From positions 1,178,001 to 1,242,000 of the forward strand of contig NZ_CP014608.1 in the NCBI RefSeq assembly GCF_001586165.1: 64,000 nucleotides of DNA. Reading direction: 5' to 3'. The DNA is from Obesumbacterium proteus (GTDB taxonomy: Bacteria > Pseudomonadota > Gammaproteobacteria > Enterobacterales > Enterobacteriaceae). The notes beneath the pieces were generated by a model. That model worked only from the letters and a program-made list of their open reading frames with translations. It searched no databases and was not told the origin of the DNA. The position numbers and the translations under genes are program-made. Below, in pieces: positions 1 to 10,173 of the stretch (positions are counted from its first letter, which is position 1; the number at the start of each line of letters is the position of its first letter).

Positions 1-187
1 ACAGTGGCTGTTCTACTTCAGCCAGTACCAGCTCATACAGATCATTAACGTCCTGACCATTCAGTTGAGCAAAATAGCCTTTCAGGGCTTGTTTAACCGA
101 GTCACGCAGTGGCTTTTGAGTCACCTGGTCCTGGGAGTTTACGGTAGAAACGGTCAGTACGTCAGAATTTACGCGTTGTTCGAACAT
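1..187 (-). CDS. fis: Fis nucleoid protein, N-terminal part (runs off the window)
   Basis: Fis is a small homodimeric nucleoid protein that bends DNA, activates rRNA promoters and assists site-specific inversion. Only the first 62 codons are present; the usual length is 98 residues, so the C-terminal helix-turn-helix lies outside the window. The protein begins [19 protein letters not shown] and continues through the conserved core ([10 protein letters not shown], then [16 protein letters not shown]), which matches the E. coli protein nearly residue for residue. The start ATG lies inside the end of dusB, so the two genes overlap by 19 bases and are probably translationally coupled. Transcription should come from the promoter upstream of dusB. 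Confidence 0.96.
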   Translation of the reverse strand, partial: MFEQRVNSDVLTVSTVNSQDQVTQKPLRDSVKQALKGYFAQLNGQDVNDLYELVLAEVEQPL

Positions 188-1173
188 AGTTCTGTCAGCT
201 CTTTTTTTACGCTAAGATTTTCGAAATATGCCTCCAACGCCTCCAGCTGTTCGCTGGCATCCTCTATGGCGTTGAATGTGCGCCGAAACTGGTCACATGG
301 GGCGTGTTCTTGGAGATACCAAGATACGTGCTTGCGGGCAATGCGAAATCCCTTACCAGAACCGTAAAAATTATGCAGTTCTTGTACATGCCCTAATAAC
401 AAGTGCTTAACTTCCTCCAACGGCATGGGTGGAAGCAGCTCCCCTGTGTCCAGATAATGCTGGATTTCCCGGAAGATCCAGGGTCTCCCCTGAGCGGCAC
501 GTCCTATCATCAGAGCATCGGCTCCAGTGTAGTTGAGTACCTCTCTGGCTTTATGCGGGTCAGTTATGTCTCCATTCGCGATAATCGGGATGGAAACACT
601 CTGCTTAACTGTCCGAATGCTGTCGTACTCCGCCTCGCCGTTGAATAAGCAAGCACGTGTTCGGCCATGAATAGTCAGGGCCTGAATTCCGCAGCGTTCA
701 GCCAATTGGGCAATCTCAACACAGTTACGGTGTTCTGGGCTCCAGCCCGTGCGAATTTTAAGCGTTACCGGTACATCTACAGCGTTAACCACCGCGCTGA
801 GGATTTTTTCAACCAAGTCGGGATACTGCAAAAGCGCAGAACCCGCGAGTTTGCGGTTCACTTTTTTCGCTGGGCAACCCATATTGATATCAATGATCTG
901 CGCGCCGCTATCAGCGTTGATTTTGGCCGCAGCAGCCATGTCATCAGGGTCACACCCGGCAATTTGCACGGCTCGGATCCCAGGCTCGTCTAAATGCACC
1001 ATACGCAGACGCGACTTATCTGTCTGCCATACTTCCGGATTGGAAGAGAGCATTTCAGAGACAGCCATCCCTGCACCCATTTCGTAGCAAAGCGTCCGAA
1101 AAGGGCGATCGGTTATGCCGGCCATAGGCGCAGCAATAAGGCAATTTTTAAGTTCAATGTGTCCAATGCGCAT
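169..1173 (-). CDS. dusB: tRNA-dihydrouridine synthase B
   Basis: DusB is an FMN enzyme that reduces a uridine in the D-loop of tRNA. The start chosen is the ATG that gives [10 protein letters not shown], matching the family N-terminus; the frame stays open 34 codons further upstream without support. This gives 334 residues. Visible landmarks are the FMN-barrel start [12 protein letters not shown], the motif [19 protein letters not shown] with the catalytic cysteine, the tRNA-binding IHGRTR, and [19 protein letters not shown]. coli DusB ends near [10 protein letters not shown]; here the frame runs on for about 13 residues (through ELCSNNA) and overlaps the start of fis. The dusB-fis order is the classic enterobacterial operon. 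Confidence 0.96.
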   Translation of the reverse strand: MRIGHIELKNCLIAAPMAGITDRPFRTLCYEMGAGMAVSEMLSSNPEVWQTDKSRLRMVHLDEPGIRAVQIAGCDPDDMAAAAKINADSGAQIIDINMGCPAKKVNRKLAGSALLQYPDLVEKILSAVVNAVDVPVTLKIRTGWSPEHRNCVEIAQLAERCGIQALTIHGRTRACLFNGEAEYDSIRTVKQSVSIPIIANGDITDPHKAREVLNYTGADALMIGRAAQGRPWIFREIQHYLDTGELLPPMPLEEVKHLLLGHVQELHNFYGSGKGFRIARKHVSWYLQEHAPCDQFRRTFNAIEDASEQLEALEAYFENLSVKKELTELCSNNA

Positions 1174-1483
1174 AGACAAAGACTGACCATACTGTGTCCG
1201 CAAGGGCGCGTATATTACGCATTTTTGCTTGGATATGAAAGGCCAAACTTTGAACAATCCTCTGTTGTAGATCAATGAAATCGCGGGCTGAGGGCTGGTG
1301 TTTGATTATTTTTGTTGTTTAACATATGGTTATAGTGCAATGGTTAAAAAATGCTCTTTTGTTTTTTACCTTTAGTATTCGCGGTTTTAAGGTGTTTTTG
1401 GCAGCGGCAGTCAAACTAATTGCTGATTAAAGCAGCAATAATGGCGCTATAAATGGGATACATATCGCATTTTAGAGGATGAT
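1174..1483. other. dusB / ASCH-gene divergent intergenic region
   Basis: This roughly 310-base AT-rich gap separates two divergent genes. Apart from the dusB-fis promoter near its left end I see no repeat, hairpin or small gene in it. Fis autoregulatory sites would be expected here from E. coli, but the consensus is too loose to place them by eye. Confidence 0.4.
1204..1240 (-). promoter_or_regulatory. Probable dusB-fis promoter
   Basis: On the minus strand, about 30 bases before the dusB start, a TTTCAT -35-like hexamer (1240-1235) and a TAATAT -10 hexamer (1217-1212) are 17 bases apart. They are followed by a GC-rich discriminator (ACGCGCCC). A GC-rich discriminator is typical of stringently controlled promoters, and fis of E. 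coli is known to be one. The start site itself is inferred. Confidence 0.55.
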
Positions 1484-1963
1484 ATGGACAGTGAAATCGC
1501 ATTATTTTGGTCGAAAATAGTACAAGCACACCCAGATTTAGCTGGCCGTCCTTATCACGCTGAACAGTTTGGTTCGCCGGGTGAGTTAGCGCAGCAGCTT
1601 GCAGACCTTATCGTCAGCGGCGAAAAATATGCTACCTGCGGCTCTTTGGTGGAGTATCAGCACCAAGGAGGCACCATTCCTCACGTGGGTTACCTGACTA
1701 TCGTGCTAGATGGGCGTGAAAAGCCCGTGGCGGCGATAGAAACAACGCAGGTGTCTTTGCGTCGCTTTCGTGATGTAGACGCTGTACTAGCCGCGGCAGA
1801 AGGAGAAGGGGATAAGTCTTTGGCTTATTGGCGGCAGGCTCATCAGACATTTTTTGAAACATCCCTTGCAGCGATAGATAAAAGTTTCACTGAGGATATG
1901 TGGTTGGTCTGTGAGTATTTTCGATTGTTGGGTATTGCCGAAACAAAAACAGCGCCTGAATAA
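1484..1963 (+). CDS. ASCH-domain protein
   Basis: This is a 159-residue protein of the ASCH superfamily, a PUA-related fold proposed to bind RNA; some members are amidohydrolases. The family pattern is visible: a basic turn GEKYATCGSLVEY near residue 50, then a strand-rich stretch with VGYLTIVLDGREKPVAAIETT, and the C-terminal block EGEGDKSLAYWRQAHQTFF. An AGAGG ribosome site lies a few bases before the ATG. It is transcribed away from dusB and convergently with prmA, and ends in a terminator whose stem includes its own stop codon. In E. coli nothing lies between prmA and dusB, so this is a lineage-specific insertion. Substrate and role are unknown. Confidence 0.8.
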   Translation: MDSEIALFWSKIVQAHPDLAGRPYHAEQFGSPGELAQQLADLIVSGEKYATCGSLVEYQHQGGTIPHVGYLTIVLDGREKPVAAIETTQVSLRRFRDVDAVLAAAEGEGDKSLAYWRQAHQTFFETSLAAIDKSFTEDMWLVCEYFRLLGIAETKTAPE

Positions 1964-1975
1964 GGCGCTGTTTTT
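1947..1975. terminator. Bidirectional rho-independent terminator (ASCH gene / prmA)
   Basis: A perfect 10-bp stem (AAACAGCGCC paired with GGCGCTGTTT) has T-rich tails on both strands. The stop codon of the plus-strand ASCH gene lies in the loop. It is placed to end that gene and the minus-strand prmA transcript. Confidence 0.85.
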
Positions 1976-2008
1976 AACGGTGGTTCGTTGCGAACGTGGG
2001 AATATCGC

Positions 2009-2890
2009 TTAGCGGCGAACGCCGGTAATACGGCACCACTCTTCGCGTTCCGCTACCGGATCGATAATGAATTTATCTTCGTAGGCTTCTGCAACGCTTG
2101 GTGCCTGCGTTGCCAATACACCAGATAGGCCCAAATGGCCGCCTGATTTTGGCAGATCGCTGATCAGCGGTGCCAGTTCACGCAATGGACCTGCGAGAAT
2201 ATTAGCGACAACCACATCGGCACTCAGATCGGCTGGCTGATCTTTTGGCAGGTAGAGCTCCAAACGTTCAGAAACACCGTTACGCTGGGCGTTATCGCGG
2301 CTGGCTTGAATTGCCTGCGGATCGATGTCGATCCCAATTGCCCGTGCCGCACCCAATTTCAGCGCGGCGATCGCCAGAATGCCTGAGCCACAGCCGAAGT
2401 CGATCACGGTTTTGCCTTCCAGATCCAAACCATCCAGCCATTGTAGGCAAAGGGCGGTGGTTGGATGCGTACCCGTACCGAATGCCAAGCCCGGATCGAG
2501 CATAACGTTCACGGCGGTTGGATCGGGAACATCGCGCCAGCTTGGGCAGATCCACAGGCGACGACCAAACTGCATTGGGTGGAAGTTGTCCATCCACTCG
2601 CGTTCCCAGTCTTTGTCTTCGATCTGCTCGATTTTGTGGTGGAAGCCTTTGCCTAGTGCGGGATCGTTTTCCAGAATTGCGACAATCTCTTTCATGTCTG
2701 TTTCAGCGTCGTACAGGCCGATAACGTCGGTATCGCCCCACAGCAGGGTTTCACCCGGCAGCGGCTCAAACACTGGGTTGTCATGAGTATCTTGGAATGT
2801 AACGGATACCGCGCCGCTTTCCATCAGCGCATCACTCAGTGATTCTGCCTGATTGCCGGTTGTATTGATTTTGATTTGAATCCAAGGCAT
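2009..2890 (-). CDS. prmA: Ribosomal protein L11 methyltransferase
   Basis: PrmA uses S-adenosylmethionine to trimethylate ribosomal protein L11 at its N-terminus and two lysines. The protein has 293 residues, the normal length. An N-terminal substrate-recognition domain begins [12 protein letters not shown]. The catalytic Rossmann domain begins around [15 protein letters not shown] (residues 131-145), with the SAM loop [18 protein letters not shown] near 164, the acidic loop [10 protein letters not shown], and the post-II motif [10 protein letters not shown]. It lies 10 bases downstream of panF, as in E. coli, and is probably the last gene of the panF transcript before the terminator at 1947-1975. 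Confidence 0.97.
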   Translation of the reverse strand: MPWIQIKINTTGNQAESLSDALMESGAVSVTFQDTHDNPVFEPLPGETLLWGDTDVIGLYDAETDMKEIVAILENDPALGKGFHHKIEQIEDKDWEREWMDNFHPMQFGRRLWICPSWRDVPDPTAVNVMLDPGLAFGTGTHPTTALCLQWLDGLDLEGKTVIDFGCGSGILAIAALKLGAARAIGIDIDPQAIQASRDNAQRNGVSERLELYLPKDQPADLSADVVVANILAGPLRELAPLISDLPKSGGHLGLSGVLATQAPSVAEAYEDKFIIDPVAEREEWCRITGVRR

Positions 2891-2900
2891 CTCGAAGTCT

Positions 2901-4361
2901 CTATTTGGAATTTAATTCAGTGACAGCGGGCGTGGACGTACCACGTTCGCCAAAAAAGTTTCCGATCCAGAATGCCGCCAAGCTGATTAACAGTGACGGG
3001 ATGATCGGATGTAAGCCGAAAATATGCCAGTCGGCGGTGGCAAGAACGGTATAGCAAACGGCACCAGCAACCATTGAGCTAAGCGCCCCGTGCGCATTAG
3101 CGCGTTCCCAGTACAGGCCCAGAACCAGTGGCCATAGGAATACCGCTTCAAGGCCGCCAAAGGCTAACAGGTTCAGCCAGATGATCATCTCAGGTGGACG
3201 CCATGCGGCCAGCAGCAATAGCAGACCTAAAATCAGCGTAGACAGACTGGACATTCTTGCCAAACGCTTTTCATTTTTGAGCGCGTGAGGCTGCATTCCC
3301 AAGTACAAATCTTTGACGATGGTCGCCGATGATTGTAACAGCTGAGCATTAATGGTGGACATGATCGCGGCCATCGGCGCAGCCAAGAAGATACCTGCGG
3401 CAAACGGCGGCAGGACTTTCACCATCAGCGTTGGAATAACCAGATCGGGCACTTTGAGATCGGGCAGAACCGCACGGCCGAGCGCACCGGCTAAGTGCAT
3501 GCCAAACATCAGAATGGCGACCACGATGGTGCCAATAATAATGGCACGGTGTACCGCTTTGCTGTCTTTGTATGAAATACAACGCACGGCGGTGTGCGGC
3601 AGGCCAATCACGCCAAAGCAAACTAATACCCAGAATGACGCCATAAACGGCGCACTCAGAATATCGTCAGCCCCTTCCGGTGCAACAAGTTTAGGGTCGA
3701 TATTTTTCAGGGTATCTACGGCGGCGTGCAAACCGCCAGCGGCGTGGATAACACCGGCCAGCAGAATAATGGTGCCGAGCAGCATCACGAGGCCCTGCAT
3801 GGCATCATTAAGCACGCTAGCACGGAAGCCGCCCACTGACGTATAGAGCGCAATACTAACGCCAAAAATGAGCAGACCGGTGTCGTAAGGAATACCCGCA
3901 GCGGTTTCCAGCAGGCGTGCACCACCAATGAATTGCACGGTCATGGCGCCGATGAAAGCGACCAGCAGACTCAGGCTCGCCACCCAAACTAATAAACGGC
4001 TTTTATAGCGGGCATACAGCATGTCGTTAAGCGTAACGGCATTATACTTGCGCGCCAGAATAGCGAATTTCTTGCCGAGAATGCCAAGAGAAAGCCAAAC
4101 AGCAGGCAGCTGTATCATCGCTAACAGCACCCATCCTAGCCCATATTTATAGGCCGCGCCGGGTCCACCGATAAACGAGCTGGCGCTGATATAGGTGGCG
4201 GTTAGCGTCATTGCGAGTACGAAGCCACCCATTGAACGATCGCCAATGAAGTAATCGTTCAGGAAGTTGCCCTTTTGGCGGCGACGATAGGCATACACCG
4301 ATAAACCAAATACCAATAATAAGTAGCCTACCAGCGGTAAAATGACATCAGTCTGCATCAT
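2901..4361 (-). CDS. panF: Sodium/pantothenate symporter
   Basis: PanF is an inner-membrane sodium:solute symporter that imports pantothenate for coenzyme A synthesis. The 486-residue protein has about a dozen hydrophobic segments. It shows the family signature region [20 protein letters not shown] near residue 50, [14 protein letters not shown], and [20 protein letters not shown] near residue 325. It is nearly identical in layout to E. coli PanF; the variable C-terminus ends EFNSK-like in this strain. Its start overlaps the end of yhdT by 14 bases, implying translational coupling. Confidence 0.97.
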   Translation of the reverse strand: MMQTDVILPLVGYLLLVFGLSVYAYRRRQKGNFLNDYFIGDRSMGGFVLAMTLTATYISASSFIGGPGAAYKYGLGWVLLAMIQLPAVWLSLGILGKKFAILARKYNAVTLNDMLYARYKSRLLVWVASLSLLVAFIGAMTVQFIGGARLLETAAGIPYDTGLLIFGVSIALYTSVGGFRASVLNDAMQGLVMLLGTIILLAGVIHAAGGLHAAVDTLKNIDPKLVAPEGADDILSAPFMASFWVLVCFGVIGLPHTAVRCISYKDSKAVHRAIIIGTIVVAILMFGMHLAGALGRAVLPDLKVPDLVIPTLMVKVLPPFAAGIFLAAPMAAIMSTINAQLLQSSATIVKDLYLGMQPHALKNEKRLARMSSLSTLILGLLLLLAAWRPPEMIIWLNLLAFGGLEAVFLWPLVLGLYWERANAHGALSSMVAGAVCYTVLATADWHIFGLHPIIPSLLISLAAFWIGNFFGERGTSTPAVTELNSK

Positions 4362-4590
4362 TGTTCCCTAAAGGTATGTCTTTAAAAATCAGGCGAACCA
4401 TCGCCCAGCACAGCAAAATAAACACCAGCGGCAACAGTAAACAGGCCATTTCAAACCAATGTGGTAATCCTGTTATGCCCTGCAAGTTGTTTGGGATATA
4501 TGCGGCAGCGATCCATAGCACCATATAAGCAATCGTTAGCCACAAAGCCCAGCGTGCTTCACGGTTCGCCTGCGAAAAGCGTGCATCCAT
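4348..4590 (-). CDS. yhdT: YhdT family small membrane protein (DUF997)
   Basis: This 80-residue inner-membrane protein has two hydrophobic segments (around residues 15-35 and 45-70) and starts MDARFSQANREARWALWL, which aligns with E. coli YhdT end to end. Such genes almost always precede a sodium:solute symporter, here panF, and overlap it. It is therefore likely to be an accessory subunit or chaperone for the symporter, but no function is proved. Confidence 0.93.
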   Translation of the reverse strand: MDARFSQANREARWALWLTIAYMVLWIAAAYIPNNLQGITGLPHWFEMACLLLPLVFILLCWAMVRLIFKDIPLGNNDAD

Positions 4591-4696
4591 GGGGATCTCC
4601 CCTGTTTGAATAAAAGTCAGAAGGTACGGGATTTTACGGCAACCCTACTTTTTATGCAGCGTTATCGTTTCTCTGGACGATTCGGCAGCTAAAAAG

Positions 4697-4723
4697 CAAA
4701 AAGGCCGGTTACCCGGCCTTTTT
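4697..4723 (-). terminator. Rho-independent terminator after accC
   Basis: A GC-rich stem (GGCCGG paired with CCGGCC, extended by A/T pairs) with a T-tract reading on the minus strand lies 24 bases past the accC stop. It separates the aroQ-accB-accC transcript from yhdT-panF-prmA. Confidence 0.88.
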
Positions 4724-4746
4724 AGGGAGCTAAAACTCACGCGCAG

Positions 4747-6096
4747 TTATTTTTCCTGCAAACCGAGTTTTTTCTCCAGATAATGAATGTTAGTACCGCC
4801 ATGTTGGAAGTTCTCGTCACTCATGATCTTTTGTTGCAGCTCAACGTTGGTTTTGATGCCGTCGATGATCAGTTCCGCCAACGCATTTTTCATGCGAGCA
4901 ATAGCCACGTCACGGTTTTCACCGTAGCAGATAAGCTTACCAATCATGGAATCATAGTACGGAGGTACAGTGTAGCCCGCGTAGATATGAGATTCCCAAC
5001 GAACACCAAAGCCACCCGGTGCGTGGAAGCGCGTAATTTTACCCGGGCTTGGCATGAAGGTATCAGGATCTTCGGCGTTGATACGGCATTCTACCGCATG
5101 ACCGCGAACCTGAACTTCGTGCTGTTTGATAGACAGAGGCTGTCCCGCAGCGATACGCAGCTGTTCTTTAATCAGATCGACGCCGGTGATCATTTCGGTC
5201 ACTGGATGTTCAACCTGAATACGGGTGTTCATTTCGATGAAATAGAACTCGCCGTTTTCGAACAGGAACTCAAAAGTACCTGCGCCGCGGTAGTTGATGT
5301 CTACACAAGCTTTAGAGCAACGTTCGCCGATGTAGCGACGCAGTTCAGGCGTGATGCCTGGTGCTGGTGCTTCTTCGACGACTTTCTGGTGACGGCGCTG
5401 CATTGAGCAGTCACGTTCAGCCAGATAGATCGCGTTGCCTTGACCGTCTGCCAGCACCTGAATTTCGATGTGGCGTGGGTTTTCCAGATACTTCTCCATG
5501 TAAACCATGTCGTTGTTGAAAGCCGCTTTGGCTTCCGCTTTCGTCATGATAATGGATTGTTCCAGATCTTTATCGCCGCGAACAACACGCATACCGCGTC
5601 CGCCGCCGCCGCCAGAAGCTTTGATAATCACTGGGTAACCGATGCGTTTGGCGATGGCTTTGTTCTTCACCATATCGTCGCCTAATGGGCCGTCAGAACC
5701 CGGTACGCAAGGGACACCAGCTTTTTTCATCGCGCTAATCGCAGAAACTTTATCACCCATCAGGCGGATAGTTTCAGCGCGTGGGCCGATAAAGATAAAG
5801 CCAGAACGCTCGATTTGCTCAGCAAAATCAGCGTTTTCAGACAGGAAGCCATAACCCGGGTGGATCGCCACTGCGCCAGTAATTTCGGCCGCAGAGATAA
5901 TCGCAGGGATGTTTAAATAGCTTTTGACTGATTGTGCAGGGCCGATACAGACGGTTTCGTCTGCCAGCAGCACGTGTTTCAGATCGCGGTCAGCCGTGGA
6001 GTGAACTGCTACGGTTTTAATTCCCAGCTCTTTACAAGCGCGTAGAATACGCAGGGCAATTTCACCACGGTTGGCGATAACAATTTTATCTAGCAT
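4747..6096 (-). CDS. accC: Acetyl-CoA carboxylase, biotin carboxylase subunit
   Basis: AccC carries out the ATP-dependent carboxylation of biotin on AccB, the first half of the acetyl-CoA carboxylase reaction that starts fatty acid synthesis. The 449-residue protein has the biotin-carboxylase N domain ([18 protein letters not shown]), the ATP-grasp glycine loop ([13 protein letters not shown] near 160), the central motifs [15 protein letters not shown] and [20 protein letters not shown], and the catalytic block [20 protein letters not shown] near 290. It is 11 bases downstream of accB in the same operon. In E. coli AccB represses its own operon. Confidence 0.98.
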   Translation of the reverse strand: MLDKIVIANRGEIALRILRACKELGIKTVAVHSTADRDLKHVLLADETVCIGPAQSVKSYLNIPAIISAAEITGAVAIHPGYGFLSENADFAEQIERSGFIFIGPRAETIRLMGDKVSAISAMKKAGVPCVPGSDGPLGDDMVKNKAIAKRIGYPVIIKASGGGGGRGMRVVRGDKDLEQSIIMTKAEAKAAFNNDMVYMEKYLENPRHIEIQVLADGQGNAIYLAERDCSMQRRHQKVVEEAPAPGITPELRRYIGERCSKACVDINYRGAGTFEFLFENGEFYFIEMNTRIQVEHPVTEMITGVDLIKEQLRIAAGQPLSIKQHEVQVRGHAVECRINAEDPDTFMPSPGKITRFHAPGGFGVRWESHIYAGYTVPPYYDSMIGKLICYGENRDVAIARMKNALAELIIDGIKTNVELQQKIMSDENFQHGGTNIHYLEKKLGLQEK

Positions 6097-6107
6097 GACT
6101 CGCCTCG

Positions 6108-6569
6108 TTATTCGATGACGACCAGAGGCTCGTCAAATTCAACCGGTTGGCCGTTTTCCAGCAGAATGGCTTTCACCACACCGGATTTGTCGGCTTCAAT
6201 CTGGTTCATCATTTTCATTGCTTCTACGATGCACAGTGGATCGCCAACATTCACTTTTTGGCCCACTTCAACAAACGCTTTCGCATCTGGGCTTGGAGTA
6301 CGGTAGAAAGTACCGACCATCGGAGAACGTACAATGTGACCGCTAATCGCTGCCGGAGCTTCTGCTACAGGTGCTGCCGCAGGCGCTGCTGCTACTGGAG
6401 CTGCCGCTTGCGCAGGTGCTGCTGCATAGTAAGGCTGCATCATAGGCATGCTGCCTGCTGCTGGGGCACGACTAATGCGTACTGATTCTTCACCTTCAGA
6501 GATTTCCAGCTCAGAAATGCCAGATTCTTCAACCAGTTCGATCAGTTTTTTGATTTTACGAATATCCAT
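6108..6569 (-). CDS. accB: Biotin carboxyl carrier protein of acetyl-CoA carboxylase
   Basis: BCCP carries the biotin that shuttles carboxyl groups from AccC to the carboxyltransferase. The protein has 153 residues. It has an N-terminal helix pair ([20 protein letters not shown]), an alanine/proline-rich flexible linker (about residues 35-75), and the biotinyl domain with the invariant EAMKM motif, whose lysine (residue 119) accepts biotin. The thumb region ([19 protein letters not shown]) typical of bacterial BCCP is intact. It is cotranscribed with accC; aroQ lies upstream in the same direction. Confidence 0.98.
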   Translation of the reverse strand: MDIRKIKKLIELVEESGISELEISEGEESVRISRAPAAGSMPMMQPYYAAAPAQAAAPVAAAPAAAPVAEAPAAISGHIVRSPMVGTFYRTPSPDAKAFVEVGQKVNVGDPLCIVEAMKMMNQIEADKSGVVKAILLENGQPVEFDEPLVVIE

Positions 6570-6661
6570 GTGTGATTCCGTACTCTTTGTTGTTACGTAG
6601 AATATAGATGCTCATCTGTCTGAATCTGAACACTGGGTTCGGATCGACCGGGATGACATCC

Positions 6662-7114
6662 TTAGTTAAATTTTTTCAGGCGGTTAACTGCCGCCTGCAG
6701 GGCGAATTCGTATCCATCTGCACCCAAGCCGCAGATAACGCCAACAGCGATATCAGACAGATAGGAGTGATGACGAAAAGGCTCGCGTGCGTGCACGTTC
6801 GACAGGTGGATCTCGATGAACGGGATTTGAACTGCCAACAGTGCGTCGCGGAGTGCTACGCTGGTATGCGTAAATGCCGCAGGGTTGATCAGAATGAAGT
6901 CAGTGTTGCCTCGGGCAGCATGAATGCGATCGATAAGCTCAAATTCGGCATTAGACTGCAAATGACTGAGCGAAACGTTCAGCGCATCGGCGGCCTGTTC
7001 TAAATGGCTAACAATTTCTGGCAACGTGGTGCTGCCGTATTTGTCTGGCTCACGCGTTCCTAACAAATTTAGGTTAGGTCCGTTTAAAAGCAAAATGTTG
7101 AACTTATCTGCCAT
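6662..7114 (-). CDS. aroQ: Type II 3-dehydroquinate dehydratase
   Basis: This enzyme removes water from 3-dehydroquinate in the shikimate pathway and works as a dodecamer. The 150-residue protein shows [20 protein letters not shown] at its start, which carries the catalytic tyrosine loop downstream (PDKYG), the substrate loop [18 protein letters not shown], the catalytic histidine region [20 protein letters not shown], and the final [11 protein letters not shown]. The position just upstream of accB is the usual enterobacterial arrangement outside the E. coli/Salmonella group, where the type I enzyme AroD dominates. Confidence 0.96.
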   Translation of the reverse strand: MADKFNILLLNGPNLNLLGTREPDKYGSTTLPEIVSHLEQAADALNVSLSHLQSNAEFELIDRIHAARGNTDFILINPAAFTHTSVALRDALLAVQIPFIEIHLSNVHAREPFRHHSYLSDIAVGVICGLGADGYEFALQAAVNRLKKFN

Positions 7115-7355
7115 TGTGCTGCTATCTCCGGCAATCAGACGATCATCGTCAAAATAACCCTATGTCACCGACTTGTCACCTTTTCTGTGTCAATTTGTGG
7201 CACAGATCTGCGTATAAGGTCGGGCATTATAATGATTTCGTGGCAATTAGCAGCTAAATACTGGTCGAATCAGCGAAGATATTCAACTACCAACTTCGCT
7301 AGATAGAAACACGTTGAATGAATTTGGATAGAAAAATACTAATAAGTTCCAACCG

Positions 7356-7955
7356 TTACCGCCACCATTGGCGAATTTTCTGATAACGGAATGCTAACAA
7401 TATAATCGCGCCAATCGCATAAAAAACAGGCAATGGTGAGAGTGTTTTCACCGACCATAGGTAGTGAATCGGCGCTAGGATGGCCACAATATAGACAAAA
7501 TTATGTAATTTCTGCCAGCCAGAACCCATTTTTCGCATTGCCCACTGGGTGGATGTCACCGTTAAAGCAAATAAAATCAGCCAACTGATGATACCTAAGG
7601 TGAGATAAGGTCGCTTGATCAACTCACTGCCCAGCAGGGTGAAGTCTAACCCAAGTTCCAGAATTGTATAGCTGGCTAAGTGAATTGATGCCCAAACAAA
7701 ACACCAAACCCCGAGCAAACGGCGGCAGCGAATCAGCAACGGTTGTTTTCCGTAGCGAGCCAGTGGGCTAATGAGAAGGGTGGCCAGCAGCAGTTTCAGC
7801 GCCATTCTGCCGGTGAAATGCTGAATATCTTTAGCGGGATCGGCGCTAAGTAGTCCCTGTGTAGTCGCGAATACTAACCACAGCAGCGGCAGACTCGCCG
7901 CGAGCCAGATCAGCACTTTGACTATCTTTATCTGTTTGAGCGTGAGTCTTTTCAT
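7356..7955 (-). CDS. msrQ: MsrQ, heme-binding membrane subunit of the periplasmic methionine sulfoxide reductase
   Basis: MsrQ passes electrons from the quinone pool and flavin reductase to MsrP. The protein is all membrane segments of the ferric-reductase type (about six), with conserved heme-ligand histidines in [28 protein letters not shown] and [19 protein letters not shown] chose the ATG giving MKRLTLKQ (199 residues), which aligns with E. coli MsrQ; an in-frame GTG 17 codons upstream would overlap nothing useful and adds a non-homologous tail. A GAGG lies about 13 bases upstream, so initiation may rely on coupling with msrP, 65 bases away. Confidence 0.93.
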   Translation of the reverse strand: MKRLTLKQIKIVKVLIWLAASLPLLWLVFATTQGLLSADPAKDIQHFTGRMALKLLLATLLISPLARYGKQPLLIRCRRLLGVWCFVWASIHLASYTILELGLDFTLLGSELIKRPYLTLGIISWLILFALTVTSTQWAMRKMGSGWQKLHNFVYIVAILAPIHYLWSVKTLSPLPVFYAIGAIILLAFRYQKIRQWWR

Positions 7956-8020
7956 GTTTGGCTGTTGACCTCGTACTCTAGACTTCTGATGGATGCTCTT
8001 GAGCACATCGGGTTAGATGG

Positions 8021-9022
8021 CTAGAAAAATTTCCTAAGATCCATGCCTTGATAGAGCGATGCGACCTGTTCGGCATAACCATTAAAAAGCAGCGTTGGCT
8101 GACGTTTGACGTCCAAAATGCCGCCAGAGCCAATAAAACGTTCGCTGGCCTGCGACCAGCGCGGGTGATCGACATGTGGATTCACGTTGGCGTAGAAACC
8201 ATATTCGTCTGGGGCGCTGGCATTCCAGGTTGTCGGTGGCTCATCGTGAGTTAAACGGATACTGACAATCGACTTAATCCCTTTGAAGCCATATTTCCAC
8301 GGCACCGTGAGGCGCAAAGGAGCACCGTTTTGCGGCGGCAGCGCTTTGCCATAGACGCCTGTGGTGATCATAGTGAGTGGATGCATGGCCTCGTCTAAGC
8401 GCAGACCTTCAATGTAGGGATATTTCAGCCCGCCGCCGATAAAGCGATCTTTTTGCCCCGGCATGTTGTCAGGGTCATAAATGGTTTGAAACGCCACGTA
8501 GCGAGCTTTGCTGGTGGGTTCCGCCATTTTTAGCAGTTTTCCCAGCTCAAACCCTACCCACGGCACCACCATCGACCAAGCCTCAACGCAGCGCATGCGA
8601 TAAATACGTTCTTCCAAGGCAAAGTGTTTATAGATGTCGTCCATATCGAGCGTGAGCGGTTTGGCGACTTCGCCGTCAATGCGAATTTTCCACCCTTCGG
8701 TTTTTAATGTTCCGGCATTGGCGGCAGGATCGGCTTTATCCAAGCCGAACTCATAATAGTTGTTATAGCCCGTCACCTTATCTTCCGGCGTGAGTGCGAG
8801 CTTTGCTTGATATTCTGCGGGTTTGGTAAATTCTAACGGTTTGCCTGCTGGAGCGGCGGGGCGATCGTGCCCTTTAAACCAAGAAAGAAGATCGGCCTGA
8901 GCCGCATGGGGAAGCGCTAAAGATGCCGCGGTAATGCCTAACGCCTTGAGTACGCTGCGGCGTTGCTGAAACACGCTCTCCGGCGTGACATCTGATTCAG
9001 TGAATCTTGGAAATTTAGCCAT
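8021..9022 (-). CDS. msrP: MsrP, periplasmic molybdopterin methionine sulfoxide reductase
   Basis: MsrP repairs oxidised methionine in envelope proteins and holds a mononuclear molybdenum-molybdopterin cofactor. The 333-residue precursor carries a Tat signal: a twin arginine at residues 21-22 in [12 protein letters not shown], then a hydrophobic stretch ending ALPHAAQA. The molybdenum-ligand cysteine is C145 in [10 protein letters not shown]. Other conserved blocks are [12 protein letters not shown] and [18 protein letters not shown]. It is followed directly by msrQ, the standard pair. E. coli uses HprRS to induce the pair under HOCl; I see no matching site by eye. Confidence 0.97.
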   Translation of the reverse strand: MAKFPRFTESDVTPESVFQQRRSVLKALGITAASLALPHAAQADLLSWFKGHDRPAAPAGKPLEFTKPAEYQAKLALTPEDKVTGYNNYYEFGLDKADPAANAGTLKTEGWKIRIDGEVAKPLTLDMDDIYKHFALEERIYRMRCVEAWSMVVPWVGFELGKLLKMAEPTSKARYVAFQTIYDPDNMPGQKDRFIGGGLKYPYIEGLRLDEAMHPLTMITTGVYGKALPPQNGAPLRLTVPWKYGFKGIKSIVSIRLTHDEPPTTWNASAPDEYGFYANVNPHVDHPRWSQASERFIGSGGILDVKRQPTLLFNGYAEQVASLYQGMDLRKFF

Positions 9023-9141
9023 GATCGATGCCTCGTGTTTTTCTTAATTATCGTCGCTGTTGAAAAACATGATGGCAGGAATTGCGCGTAATGGAGGAGT
9101 ATCACGAAATTGTTATAAACTCGTCATACTTAGCCTGAAGG

Positions 9142-9170
9142 TTCCCCCTCCTTCGCAGGAGAGGGAAGTT
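9142..9170. repeat. Short imperfect hairpin between acuI and msrP
   Basis: The sequence TTCCC..TCCT TCGC AGGA..GGGAA folds into a stem with one internal bulge. It lacks a T-tract on the minus strand, so it is a poor intrinsic terminator for acuI. It resembles the hairpin at 32533-32555. Confidence 0.5.
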
Positions 9171-9195
9171 TTAGCGCGAACGAGCAAGACGCTGC

Positions 9196-10173
9196 TTAGC
9201 GAACTTTCACTAAGGTGCGACCTGTTACTTTGTTATCGATTAAGGCCGCTGCGGTTTCTGCGGCTTTTTCCAGTGCAACTTCTGTTGATGCGTTTTCATA
9301 GAAGCTTTCTGGCAGTAAATCAGCTAAACGCTCCCATGCTTGGGTGCGGCGCTCATGCGGTGTCATAACGGAATCAACGCCTTGCAAGCGTACATTGCGT
9401 AAAATAAACGGCATCACGGTTGTAGGCAACTGATAGCCACCGGCTAACCCACAGGCGGCAACCGTGCTGTTGTAGTCCATCTGAGCCAAGACTTTCGCCA
9501 GCACTTTATCGCCAACGGTATCAATCGCGCCTGCCCAAATTTGCTTCTCTAATGGTCGGCTGTCGGCGGTGAACTCACTGCGTGGCAGAACACGTTCTGC
9601 TCCCAGTGATTTTAAATACGCTTCATTACTGTCACGGCCGCTCACGGCAACAACGTGATAGCCCAAGCGAGTCAGCAACGCAATGGCGGTGCTTCCCACG
9701 CCGCCGCTGGCACCTGTAACCAGAATTTCACCGCTTTCTGGCGTCACGCCGCCATCTTCGAGAGCCATAACGCACAGCATGGCGGTAAAGCCCGCGGTGC
9801 CAATAATCATGGCCTTACGCGCATCCAGCCCCTGAGGTAATGCCACGAGCCACTCACTGCTAACACGAGCCTGCTCAGATAAACCGCCCCAATGATTTTC
9901 TCCCACGCCCCAGCCGGTGAGGATCACGGATTGACCAATATGGAAACGCGGATCCTCGCTGTGATGGACGGTACCCGCAAAATCAATGCCGGGAACCATT
10001 GGGAAATTACGGATAATTTTACCTTTACCCGTGATCGCCAACGCGTCTTTGTAGTTAAGGCTGGACCACTGGACATCAACGAGAACATCTCCTGCGGGGA
10101 GATCGTCAGTTTTCAGAGTCTGAATATTGGCAATGGTTTTGCCATCAATTTGTTCAAGCACTAAAGCTTTCAT
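9196..10173 (-). CDS. acuI: NADPH-dependent acrylyl-CoA reductase (YhdH/AcuI)
   Basis: AcuI is a medium-chain dehydrogenase/reductase that reduces acrylyl-CoA to propionyl-CoA, probably as a detoxification step. The start giving MKALVLEQIDGKTIANIQ (325 residues) is preceded by GAGGG; a longer in-frame ATG 25 codons upstream is not supported by homology. The N-terminal GroES-like fold (SSLNYKDALAITGKGKIIRNFPMVPGIDFAG overall, cited here in part as SSLNYKDALAI) and the Rossmann loop VTGASGGVGSTAIALL near 150 are clear. It has no zinc ligands, as expected for this subfamily. It diverges from csrD, as in E. coli. Confidence 0.94.
   Translation of the reverse strand: MKALVLEQIDGKTIANIQTLKTDDLPAGDVLVDVQWSSLNYKDALAITGKGKIIRNFPMVPGIDFAGTVHHSEDPRFHIGQSVILTGWGVGENHWGGLSEQARVSSEWLVALPQGLDARKAMIIGTAGFTAMLCVMALEDGGVTPESGEILVTGASGGVGSTAIALLTRLGYHVVAVSGRDSNEAYLKSLGAERVLPRSEFTADSRPLEKQIWAGAIDTVGDKVLAKVLAQMDYNSTVAACGLAGGYQLPTTVMPFILRNVRLQGVDSVMTPHERRTQAWERLADLLPESFYENASTEVALEKAAETAAALIDNKVTGRTLVKVR

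Noticed and set aside
6115..6485. Plus-strand open frames opposite accB with Arg/Cys-rich sequence
   Set aside because: They are the reverse of the alanine/proline-rich linker of AccB and have no ribosome site or homologue.
7356..8006. Longer msrQ starting at the GTG at 8006
   Set aside because: The extra 17 residues do not match any MsrQ N-terminus, whereas the internal ATG gives an exact family alignment.
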